Shown here piece after piece: positions 1 to 10,700 of a stretch of 64,000 nt of DNA (position 1 is its first letter; each line of letters begins with the position of its first letter). Made by a program: the position numbers and the translations under genes. The notes under the pieces are model-generated. The model had not been told where the DNA came from. It ran no database searches and saw only the letters and a program-made list of their open reading frames with translations. The stretch is from contig CP136065.1 of assembly GCA_032622095.1 (NCBI GenBank), positions 206,624,151 through 206,688,150 of the forward strand, in the 5' to 3' direction. The stretch comes from Siphonodentalium dalli (lineage: Eukaryota; Mollusca; Scaphopoda; Gadilida; Siphonodentaliidae).

Positions 1-1510
1 AGAAAACAAGGATCATGAGTGTTACTTAATCAATTTATACCAACATCACAATAGCGGTCCTCGGCCTCTTGTTTTATCACTCTCTTCTTCCGGTCCCGAC
101 CGCACCTCTTCTGAAATTTTAAACTACACTAGTATATACCTTGTATCATGGAAGTGGCTATATATAGATTTGTTGGAAATCGACAATGAAATGTTTGTAT
201 TTAATTTGTGTGCTCCTCGCATAGAGACGGTGCCGATTTGGCAACTTTGAATCATTATGCACGTATTCTCTGTCTAATGGATATAACTATACACATGTAT
301 ATGCCTTTTGTTGTGCCCTGGCCTGTAGCGCCACCTCTAAAAAATCAAACTCAAAGATTTGATGCCCCTCATTTCTTCCATATCGACTCTCACACGGAGT
401 AACTTTAGAAAAAGTTTAACCTGCACCTTTATCTTTCTCGTTATATTCCGTTGGAGCCATCTAGATTGCATCATTTAAATTATATAGCGGACTGATAGAC
501 GGAAAGTATGACAGACGAACATTCGCAAAATATAGATCACGTACATGATATATGGGTAATGCAGGAAACAATATTAGGGGTGTACCTATAATGATGAATC
601 ATACTGATCAGCAGTTCTACAATTTCCCCCGAAATTTGTAAAAAAAAATGGACGCCAGCAGCCATCTCGGATTTACTCTTTCCCTGACTAAACCCGTGAC
701 GAATTTGAAGTTGAAGTTGAGCTGCACAATTTCATTCATTATTTTTTGTGAATGGTCCACGACAGCCAGATATTATTCTGGTCATATAGTTTCTATAATT
801 TCCCTTTCTTACAAACCATCGTGGAGTCGCGAGAGCAGATTCACTATATGGGCGTGTGTGTACTGGTGTATACATATACAGGGGTCTCAAAAACACAGAG
901 AAAGCAAGTTTCTTATTTGCCAACTGTTTCAATTGGTACAATGCTGTAATACGCCAACTTTGTTATGCAAATCAGTCAATGTTTGTCTGGCTTTAGTTTA
1001 TGCAGTAATATAGTTTCTAATCTTGCAGTATATTTCTGTGAATGCTCCATGGTGTCCTGTTATCAGACTACCAATTTAGTTGGCTGACATCAGTGTCTCG
1101 TGAGAGCAGCTGGGCTGGTGATGTGTTCTGTGCCGGCCACCGTCCTGGTTTGCTCTCATCGTATACACACAATCAGCCTTGTTTGTCCTGCAAATTAACT
1201 CGTAGCAAGAAAAATCTTCACCCGCCAAGATGGGATAGTTACATATGCCTTGTTTACCTTCGAATTGTCACAGAGTAAGAGTGTCACCTTGTAAGAGTGT
1301 CACCTTGTAAGATTACTATCCCAGCATGCACGCTCGCCGAGCGTGTAATTCGCCGCTTGTTGACTGCAGTACTGCCTCTAGAACAGAGTGCAAAGTCGTC
1401 AACATTGACGTCGGCTCGTTCCACCCGGTTACTTGTATAACCGACTGTTCTTGGAATGATTCGATTCCTTTTGGTAACCAAACATTGTTGATATCGGACA
1501 GTAGTTAGAC
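1..1510. other. Upstream region of the P450 gene, no gene recognised
   Basis: I see no convincing coding sequence here. Short open frames such as 648-1,013 have no recognisable motifs and overlap other frames. At about 1,275-1,306 a 16 bp unit (GTAAGAGTGTCACCTT) is repeated twice in tandem. The region ends just before the P450 start codon and should hold its promoter and 5' UTR. No clear TATA box at a usual distance was seen. Confidence 0.5.
1329..1345. promoter_or_regulatory. Perfect 17 bp palindrome with paired GCGTG cores upstream of the P450
   Basis: The sequence CACGCTCGCCGAGCGTG is a perfect inverted repeat around a central C, about 170 bp before the P450 ATG. Each arm carries GCGTG on one strand, which is the core of the AhR/ARNT xenobiotic response element known from CYP promoters. 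The full XRE consensus is not matched well, so a regulatory role is only an inference. Confidence 0.3.
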
Positions 1511-1847
1511 ATGTTGTTAATTGGGACTGGATGGTGGATTATTGGTCTAGTTGCTGCGGGATTATTTTACTACTATTTCTGGTTTTATGGACAGAAGCAT
1601 TGTCACCCAGGACCATTACCTTTTCCACTATTCGGAAACATGTTGAGTATTTTTATCAATGACTATACCATCCTCTTTGAGGAATATCGGAAACGTTATG
1701 GCGACGTCTTCACGTTCTGGTGTTTCCATAAGCCAATCGTTGTACTGAACGGCTATGACGTCATTCGGGAAGCGTTTGTGAATCGAGCAGATGACTTCAT
1801 CGGTGGGCCGAAGGCAGAACTATTGGATTCTTCATTTGAATGTCCAG
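1511..1847 (+). CDS. Cytochrome P450, CYP2-like, exon 1 (N-terminus)
   Basis: Encodes 112 codons plus one base of a haem-thiolate monooxygenase that would sit in the ER membrane. Residues 1-27 form a hydrophobic, aromatic-rich anchor (GWWIIGLVAAGLFYYYFW). The proline-rich hinge HPGPLPFPLFGN follows at about 32-43. Next come the helix A and beta-1 region (EEYRKRYGDVFTFW, about 58-70) and the helix B segment VIREAFVNRADDF (about 84-96), all typical of animal CYP2 clan proteins. The start is the first ATG, and it places the hinge at the usual distance. The donor CCAG|GTAATG at 1,848 leaves phase 1. The leftover G joins exon 2 to make the codon GGT, giving ECPG-MWSSDG, a normal CYP2 junction before helix C. 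The open frame continues into the intron to 1,996, but that extension has no P450 similarity. Confidence 0.88.
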
Positions 1848-2949
1848 GTAATGTATTTAACCATTCAATGACGGTTGCTCATATATGTATACAATTATCG
1901 GTGATAATATATACACAGAGTGTGTTCGAGATATATCCTTTATGCACATATAGGCTTCAGAAACTTCACCATGAAGCTTGCCTATTCTCAGTGTAGTCAT
2001 TTGTGATTTTCTGTTTGATGTGGCTTATTCATGTTACATCTTGAACAAATATTAGTATCATTGTGTAGCAATACCGTGTCTGTCACCAGCCTATATTTTA
2101 GAAGGACTGTGGTTCGAATTATGAAAGTTTTAGATTCTGTCGACATTGCAATGATTGAACCACAATGGTACATGCATAGTTTCACATTAAAAAGTCGCCC
2201 ACCTATCAATGAAAACACAGGCAATTGGCTAAACAATGCGAGCTTTGCAAGCAGCTTTATTGACGGTCGTATTTAGTAATTTCAATCCCTACAAAACATG
2301 CATCGCAATACACACGGTAAAACTGAAAAATGAGAGTATCAATCTCATAAAAATCAACTGGGTTTGAAGACATCAATGGAATAAATTAGTTCAAACGGAA
2401 TGTAACACTATGATGAAATTACTCACATCGCATAGAAGATAGCGATGTACCTGCCAATCGTTAGCTTCATGCAAAGCCAGTTAATATTCACACTTTATCA
2501 AAACTGTCTGTCTCGCCTAGTTACTGCAAATCACGTGTATATCACACTCTTAACTGCTCAAACGTCGAGAAAGTTACCCATTCAAAATCCAGCCAATGTA
2601 CGTCACTTCATAACTTGGGAATGATCAGACAGGAAACGTGAATCGAATGGAATTGCTTTTGCAAACAAATTATAATCTATTAATCCAGTTCGTATTTTAC
2701 TACTGACATATATAACTGCCGGTACGTCACACACCAAATAATGATTTGACTACGGTTGTATTATTCTCAAATTGGTGAAAGGTGAAACCGTGTAGCGCAG
2801 TTAACTCCCGATAGAACCGGCCAAAACCGACCAAATAAAGCTTCAACAGCCTAAAATATCTTCGGTCTGTCTCAATAGAACCATACAAATATGGATATCA
2901 TTGGAACCGGCTCCTTGACCACATTGTGATAGTTACAGTTATTCCCTGT

Positions 2950-3018
2950 GCCAATGCATTCTCTTATATATGCGAGTCGACCATAGGTCGCCTCGCATAT
3001 ATAAGAGAATGCATTGGC
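2950..3018. repeat. Perfect hairpin inside MITE copy 1 (first)
   Basis: Two 27 bp arms beginning GCCAATGCATTCTC pair perfectly across a 15 bp loop (TCGACCATAGGTCGC). The second hairpin of the same element is its exact reverse complement. Confidence 0.9.
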
Positions 3019-3097
3019 CTAAAAAAAATCTTTTTTTAACACTTTTTACCAATTTTTCTTACATTCTTTAACAATTTTATAATTTTTAATGTGTTAA

Positions 3098-3166
3098 GCC
3101 AATGCATTCTCTTATATATGCGAGGCGACCTATGGTCGACTCGCATATATAAGAGAATGCATTGGC
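3098..3166. repeat. Perfect hairpin inside MITE copy 1 (second)
   Basis: Same 27 bp arms as the hairpin at 2,950-3,018, with the loop in reverse complement (GCGACCTATGGTCGA). It is separated from the first by about 80 bp of A/T-run DNA. Confidence 0.9.
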
Positions 3167-3196
3167 ACAGGGCCCTTCTGTTGGGTAAAGGGTTAA

Positions 3197-4535
3197 CTCC
3201 CGATAGAACCGGCTTGATTCGGGCACAAGCGGTGCATACCATGATAGTCGCAGAACGAAATATTCTGACTCATAATACTATCAAAGACCAAGCATCTATA
3301 AAACTATCTCAACTATATTCACCAGAGTGGCATTTGAAACAACACAAATGCCGAGTCTGTTCATAAAAGAAATAGTCCACTTATGTAGTAAAAAGTAGTC
3401 AATACTCATGAAATGTGTATACGTTTCAGGATCATTGGCTAATTTAAATATACATATTTCCCAAGCTAAACTAATAATCGTACTCCTGGTTTATACTAGT
3501 AATACTATTTTGTAATTACTCAATTAGTCGATACGTAAGTTATATACATGCACGTACACTTAATTCACTTAGATTTGTGAATGCACATCTACATACCAGT
3601 AACTCATTAGTATGGTGTTTTATGGACTTTGATTCAGTTACACATAAATTGACAATTTTGGTAGTTTAACTCTTGGAAGCATTGCATCTGATAAGTACAA
3701 TTCGTGGTACTTATCTTGGTCCAGGACACCTGATGCAGCTCAATGAACTATCTATATCTTGAACTTACCAGATGACTTGAAGATAATAATATTTATTGAC
3801 TTTACTCCAATTATATCAACATGGAGGCCATCGTCAACTCACTTTGGAAACAGTAGCTGCTTAGTGATTTATATAGATATATTTACATACACCTAATATC
3901 TCTTCCGATTTCCCCATAGCGTTACGGTAGACACGCCCCTTATCCAATACGTTCATAAAGCTATGAACGCAACGTGACGTCACTTCCAATGTCGTTCATA
4001 GGTTTACGAACACATTGGTCCCGGAAATGACCGGATATTGTCGGACATTGCCGACTGCTTGAGTATCTATATAGTACGTCCGGATTTGGCAAGAAATTTA
4101 TTTTGGTCTATAATCAGTGTTGTTGTCCGTTGTTACTGAGCGTTGATGTTAAAAAGGCCCGATACTCAATAGCGTTTTACCATTTTCCTTACCGCTACAA
4201 ATACCCCCCCCCCCCGAACCTCACAAATATATCATTATGGTAGAACGGCGTGTTGTCGATTTCTTATCCACAGCCGAAACTTAATTGTTAGTTTCAGATA
4301 TCATTCTTGAAATCAACAGGTCTACATTAGTTACTAGGTAAACATAGACAGTTTGTCATATGTGTATACGTAACTGTGAAATTGCGTTTTTTTCCGTTCT
4401 CAATGAACGGATTCTCAAAATGTTTGGTTTTCCAAAAAAACAGGATTCAAACTTTCTTAACTGGACTCCATGCGTTCATTTAAATAGATGAATAAATAGT
4501 GGGAAAGACAGACAATCCTAGTTCATAATGAATTT
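3197..4535. other. Intronic DNA without recognisable genes
   Basis: AT-rich. It holds a perfect CRE-like TGACGTCA at about 3,975, a short inverted repeat CGTTCATA...TATGAACG near 3,950-3,970, and a run of 12 C at 4,204-4,215. Nothing else was recognised. Confidence 0.5.
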
Positions 4536-4713
4536 AAGTATATAAATATAAATAATAAACGGCGGATTCAACGTGGTCATGGGTTTTGACCGCGATTAAA
4601 AATCAGCAAACTCCACATGAACCCCTTCGGGTTCATGCAGTTTGCTGATTTTTTCTCGCGGTCAAAATCCCATGACCACATTGAAACCGCCGTTCATTTC
4701 TTATATTATGATA
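4536..4713. mobile_element. Fold-back (palindromic) MITE-like element
   Basis: Long imperfect hairpin centred at about 4,625. The left arm (AACGGCGGATTCAACGTGG, then TTTTGACCGCG and AATCAGCAAACT) is mirrored by the right arm down to CCACATTGAAACCGCCGTT. The innermost stem is CATGAACCC/GGGTTCATG. AT-rich outer arms extend the symmetry less well. Small open frames crossing it (4,617-4,802 +, 4,633-4,887 -) are by-products of the palindrome. No target duplication was identified. Confidence 0.75.
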
Positions 4714-5546
4714 CATTGATACACCGCATATGTCGCCACATTCCTGAACCACGCTTACAAGATGGATCGGACGGCTATCTATGCACAACATTTTTTGGAT
4801 GATAAATCTTGGATTTATTGAATGTGCGTCTTCTGTTGTTTTATCGCATGGTATATAACTATGGAATTCAACGACTGGATTGCACAATTGATTCGTGACA
4901 GATATTTGAAGGCTAATTTCTGGTTAATCTGAGTTGAATAACAACTTCGTATATTACATAGTTACTGCGCATGTATCAAACTGTTTCTTGTTTAAACATA
5001 TTTTTATTGTAATATAATATTACAAGAGGGATCAGGGCACACGTTTTGGCAACTTACATCCGCCCTCTCCCATTATCATTTCAACAAATACAACGTAGAT
5101 GACGAACATAACATATATACAGGACGATGTGTGGTGTGTTTGTGATTCTGTCAGTCCTAACCTGCTTTTGAAATTTCATCTGAGGTAGTCAACATTTGTA
5201 ACGCACATGAGGATCGCCAATATTTTTAGCAGAGGGGGCCGAATTAAATCGTTTCGTTGATGAAATGCATGAATGAATAAATGGAAAAGAATTTCATTGC
5301 GTCGATTTTATTCTGATGATATCCCTGTGAGTAAGGAGGAAATGTTAGATATTAAAAAATTGGTGGGCTGCAATCTTGTATCAAACTGTTGGGCCTGCAC
5401 ATTTTGTAAGTAGTTTGTATCCCATATCCTAGCAACTGCAGCCCTGTACGGTAAATGTCCTAACAATTTGCTTGGTCAATTTGTCAGCATGTGAACACAC
5501 CAGTATCAATAGCATTGTCCTTACGTTTGGAACATGTTTATAACAG
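4714..5546. other. Distal part of P450 intron 1
   Basis: No genes or strong repeats recognised. It ends with the acceptor of P450 exon 2. Confidence 0.5.
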
Positions 5547-5860
5547 GTATGTGGTCGTCAGACGGGAAGGATTGGCCATATTATCGCAGTTTCGTCCTAA
5601 GGACTCTCAAAGATTTTGGAATGGGGAAAAACCTTATGGAGATGAAAATTCACGAAGAGATTATAGCACTGATAGAAGATATTGACACCACTGGGACTGA
5701 ACCATTCGATATTACGGATAAGTTGCAAACTGTGATGGGCAACATAACGGCCTCACTTACATTGGGTAAACGATTCGAACTTCATGACGAAAAATTCAAG
5801 GCTATGCAACGGAGCGCTGTTCTGGTTCTTGAAAACCAGTTTACATTAATGCTTCCAGAG
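5547..5860 (+). CDS. Cytochrome P450, CYP2-like, exon 2 (helix C to helix F)
   Basis: 314 bp, so exons 1 and 2 together give exactly 217 codons and the exon ends in phase 0. It carries the helix C motif WxxxR as WPYYR (about residues 122-126), whose W and R normally contact the haem propionates. The CYP2-typical LRTLKDFGMGK follows at about 131-141, then IHEEIIALIEDID and NITASLTLGKRFE, the usual helix D/E region. The acceptor is TTTATAACAG|GTATG and the donor is CCAGAG|GTAAGAA at 5,861. Vertebrate CYP2 genes divide this stretch over two exons, so the fused exon is a structural difference. Identity as a P450 is secure; the subfamily cannot be fixed by eye. Confidence 0.9.
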
Positions 5861-7732
5861 GTAAGAAATTCGTAGAAATATATCTTAAATATAAAGCGGC
5901 ATATAAACACGAAGCATACACACAGTTTTATACTCAAGAACGGACACTGATTTAGATCCATATAATTAAATGGTTTGTTCGGGCCAAACTTTCCAATTTT
6001 CGATCAACCGCGGGTAGACGGCGGGAGTAACCATGACTCTCTCATGGTGGTTTTTTTTGTTTTCTTCTTCTTTCCTTTTGCTTCGCCTTTGATGGCCTCA
6101 ATGTCAATGTTTAGTAACCCACGGGCGATTTCTCTTCCCCAAGATTCAAGAGATCATCCTAAATCATTGATATACATGTGACTAGATACGATACCAGGCT
6201 AGATAATATGGGGAGAAATATCACTCAGCAGGTGTGATGTCTGCTGGTGGTTTAAGTGGAACTTAACGAAACAGTGGGTAAATACAGTCCAATACAGGGA
6301 GAAATGATGCAGTTCTTGTCTGGAAACACGATTTTTATTAATATATTTTCTATGACAATTTTATATATGTGTGGACTAAAACTACGCACCCGACATCAGC
6401 CTGTTGGAAGTCTAGCCACTGTATTTCGTGTTTTATGTCTTACAAGACAACGCGCTATTTCTAAAAGTGGCATGACTGTGACGTGTACTTGGCAGAATAA
6501 GTTTTAGAACCAAGATAAATACCCAAATAAGCGCCATTTGCTAATCGGTCAATCGTTTGTCATGGTCGCGGAAAACACAAATGGACATCCAATAACGCTG
6601 TTTGGCAATGTAACTGGATGTCAGTACCAACAATCTTCAAGACGCAAACAAGTAGCACTTCAATACATGCAAAGAAATGATAACTTAGTAACTTTAAACG
6701 CACCCCTTCGATTATTCGGGCTCCAAACTTGTGTTGACGGACCCCCAATACAAATTCGAGAATAGTCGGACCACTAATCACGACGAGAGGCGACTGGCTC
6801 GTTGTCCACTTCGTCATTAAAAGGGCGCTCTGTCCATAATCATTCATTTTAACAAAATAGCCATTTTTGGCCATACAATCTGAATTTTGTTGTAAATGGT
6901 TAAAATATCAGATTATAAGGCGCTTCGACAGGCTGTCCCTATTTTTGTTCACTCTGGGATGTGTGTTGAATGGTGGTCAAAATCTGCTACCCGACAAGCC
7001 GACGATACCACAATACACCATGTTTGCCTATAAATCCCCTTAAGTTATGGTGTGTACGACTGGATGCATTAATAGGGGTTATCACGCTTGCTGCATATAC
7101 CAAATTATCGTATGAACTATGTATGATAAAACAGTTCCGACACAACGAGAATTACCCGACGATCGCTTGCTCTTTATATACCTATACGTTTCTGAAATAC
7201 TTATATACATACTGTGTTTGTCTCAGATCGAACTATTTCTGAATTAATGAGATTCACAAATGCTTAACGCTGTTTCAGCCGCTTAGCCATATCACGACTT
7301 CGAACAGGAACAGGTCGACAAATATTGCAGCGAAGCAACTGCTTATATAAAGTAGACAGTGGATGAGACTAAACAATGATCTATGTAGAAATTAAATCAC
7401 CCAAGAGGAAATGTTTCCATAGGAATACGTATACGAGAATTGACTAGTGTGACAATATAACCTAAAAACCTAAAATTAGCATACAAATACAAGAGAAATA
7501 AATAATAAAACTAATATTAACATTAAATTTACCGAGGCTCCACGTCGAATATGTAAAGACGTTACTATTTGAAATTGGCAAGATATTTATAATAGTTTAT
7601 GAGTCTGATGTGAGCCCGTGTCAAGCTAATGGTCGACTCTCATCAAACTGGAAGCTTCAAAGCACAAATGTTGTTTTCTATCTTTCAAACGCAAACTGTT
7701 TTCTTCGCGCATCGTGTTGAACTTTTCTAACT
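5861..7732. other. Unique DNA between P450 exon 2 and the satellite
   Basis: No gene recognised. Short frames at 6,256-6,507 (+), 6,560-6,874 (-) and 6,970-7,242 (+) lack known motifs and carry no splice or family support. A small hairpin around ACCATGA..TCATGGT lies near 6,031-6,050, followed by a T-rich run. Confidence 0.5.
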
Positions 7733-7790
7733 CAAATATCAACCTATATCTGAGAGCCCAATGTTAAATATCAACCTTTATCTGAGAGTC

Positions 7791-10700
7791 CAATGGTAAA
7801 TATCAACCTAGATATCTGAGAGTCCAATGTTAAATATCAACCTAGATATCTAAGAGTCCAATGTTAAATATCAACCTAGATATCTGAGGGTCCAATGTTA
7901 AATATCAACCTATATCTGAGAGTCCAGTGTTAAATATCAACCTAGATATCTGAGGGTCCAATGTTAAATATCAACCTATATCTGAGGGTCCAATGGTAAA
8001 TATCAACCTAGATATCTAAGAGTCCAATGTTAAATATCAACCTAGATATCTAAGAGTCCAATGTTAAATATCAACCTAGATATCTGAGGGACCAATGTTA
8101 AATATCAACCTAGATATCTGAGAGTCCAATGTTAAATATCAACCTAGATATCTGAGGGACCAATGTTAAATATCAAGCTATATCTGAGGGTCCAATGTTA
8201 AATATCAACCTAGATATCTGAGGGTCCAATGTTAAATATCAACCTTTATCTGAGGGTCCAATGTTAAATATCAACCTATATCTGAGAGTCCAATGTTAAA
8301 TATCAACCTAGATATCTGAGAGTCCAATGTTAAATATCAACCTAGATATCGGAGGGTCCAATGTTAAATATCAACCTAGATATCTAAGAGTCCAATGTTA
8401 AATATCAACCTTTATCTGAGGGTCCAATGTTAAATATCAACCTATATCTGAGAGTCCAGTGTTAAATATCAACCTAGATATCTGAGGGTCCAATGTTAAA
8501 TATCAACCTATATCTGAGGGTCCAATGGTAAATATCAACCTAGATATCTGAGGGTCCAATGTTAAATATCAACCTTTATCTGAGGGTCCAATGTTAAATA
8601 TCAACCTATATCTGAGAGTCCAATGTTAAATATCAACCTAGATATCTGAGAGTCCAATGTTAAATATCAACCTAGATATCGGAGGGTCCAATGTTAAATA
8701 TCAACCTAGATATCTGAGAGTCCAATGTTAAATATCAACCTATACCTGAGAGTCCAATGTTAAATATCAACCTTTATCTGAGAGTCCAATGTTAAATATC
8801 AACCTTTATCTGAGAGTCCAATGTTAAATATCAACCTATATCTGAGGGTCCAGTGTTAAATATCAACCTTTATCTGAGGGTCCAGTGTTAAATATCAACC
8901 TTTATCTCAGAGTCCAATGTTAAATATCAACCTTTATCTGAGAGTTCAATGTTAAATATCAACCTATATCTGAGAGTCCAATGTCAAATATCAACCTATA
9001 TCTGAGAGTCCAATGTTAAATATCAACCTTTATCTGAGAGTCCAATGTTAAATAGCAACCTATATCTGAGAGTCCATTGTTAAATATCAACCTATATATC
9101 TGAGGGAACAATGTTAAATATCAACCTTTATCTGAGAGTCCAATGTTAAATATCAACCTATATCTGAGAGTCCAATGTCAAATATCAACCTTTATCTGAG
9201 GGTCCAGTGTTAAATGTCAGCCTATATCTGAGAGTCCAGTGTTAAATATCAACCTATATCTGAGGGTCCAGTGTTAAATATCAACCTATATCTGAGGGTC
9301 CAGTGTTAAATATCAACCTATATCTGAGAGTCCAGTGTTAAATGTCAGCCTATATCTGAGGGTCCAATGTTAAATATCAACCTTTATCTGAGAGTCCAAT
9401 GTTAAATATCAACCTTTATCTGAGAGTCCAATGTTAAATATCAACCTTTATCTGAGAGTCCAATGTTAAATATCAACCTATATCTGAGGGTCCAGTGTTA
9501 AATATCAACCTAGATATACGAGAGTCCAATGTTAAATATCAACCTATATATCTGAGGGTCCAATGTTAAATATCAACCTATATCTGAGAGTCCAATGTTA
9601 AATATCAACATTTATCTGAGACTCCAATGTTAAATATCAACCTAGATATCTCAGGGTCCAATGTTAAATATCAACCTAGATATCTGAGAGTCCAATGTTA
9701 AATGTCAACCTAGATATCTGAGGGTCCAATGTTAAATATCAACCTAGATATCTGAGAGTCCAATGTTAAATATCAACCTATATCTGAGGGAACAATGTTA
9801 AATATCAACCTAGATATCTGAGAGTCCAATGTTATTTATCAACCTATATCTGAGAGTCCAATGTTAAATGTCAACCTAGATATTTGAGGGTCCAATGTTA
9901 AATATCAACCTAGATATCTGAGAGTCCAATGTTAAATATCAACCTATATCTGAGAGTCCAATGTTAATATCAACCTATATATGATAGTCCAATGTTAAAT
10001 ATCAACGTTTATCTGAGTGTCCAATGTTAAATATCAACCTAGATATCTGAGAGTCCAGTGTTAAATATCAACCTTTATCTGAGAGTCCAATGTTAAATAT
10101 CAACCTTTATCTGAGAGTCCAATGTTAAATATCAACCTAGATATATGAGAGTCCAATGTTAAATATCAACCTAGATATCTGAGAGTCTAATGTAAAATAT
10201 CAACCTATATCTGATAGTCCAATGTTAAATATCAACCTAGATATCTGAGAGTCCAATGTTAAATATCAACCTAGATATCTGAGAGTCCATTGTTAAATAT
10301 CAACCTTTATCTGAGAGTCCAATGTTAAATATCAACCTATATCTGAGAGTCCAATGTTAAATATCAACCTATATCTGAGAGTCCAGTGTTAAATATCAAC
10401 CTAGATATCTGAGAGTCCAATGTTAAATATCAACCTAGATATCTGAGAGTCCAATGTTAATTATCAACCTAGATATCTGAGGGTCCAATGTTAAATATCA
10501 ACCTAGATATCTGAGGGTCCAATGTTAAATATCAACCTATATATCTGAGAGTCCAATGTTAAATATCAACCTTTATCTGAGAGTACAATGTTAAATATCA
10601 ACCTATATCTGAGAGTCCAATGTTAAATATCAACCTTTATCTGAGAGTCCAATGTTAAATATCAACCTAGATATCTAAGAGTCCAATGTTAAATATCAAC

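Larger units (their letters stand above)
2801..3196 (-). mobile_element. piggyBac-type MITE, copy 1
   Basis: Non-autonomous element of about 390 bp bounded by TTAA at 2,801 and 3,193. The right end, TGTTGGGTAAAGGG-TTAA, is intact. The left end is not: where the other copy has its terminal repeat, this copy reads CTCCCGATAGAACCGG. It contains two 69 bp palindromes (2,950-3,018 and 3,098-3,166) around an AT-rich spacer. The element matches the reverse complement of 49,889-50,289. TTAA target sites and termini beginning CCC are the known signature of piggyBac-class transposons. No coding capacity. Confidence 0.8.
1848..5546 (+). other. P450 intron 1 (3,699 bp)
   Basis: Donor GTAATG at 1,848 and acceptor TAACAG ending at 5,546. 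The intron contains a piggyBac-type MITE and a fold-back element, listed separately, and otherwise has no recognisable genes. Assignment rests on codon phase and on the continuous P450 reading across the junction. Confidence 0.8.

Noticed and set aside
648-1013. 121-codon open frame on the + strand
   Set aside because: Low-complexity hydrophobic and Ser/Cys-rich translation, overlapping frames on both strands, no motif.
2105-2125. tRNA T-loop-like GGTTCGAATT
   Set aside because: No acceptor stem, anticodon arm or internal A box at the right spacing.
3036-3366. Open frames across the MITE (both strands)
   Set aside because: They translate the hairpin arms and recur as mirror images at 49,797-49,994. 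Not genes.
6560-6874. 104-codon minus-strand open frame
   Set aside because: No recognisable domain, no splice context, and overlaps + strand frames of similar length.
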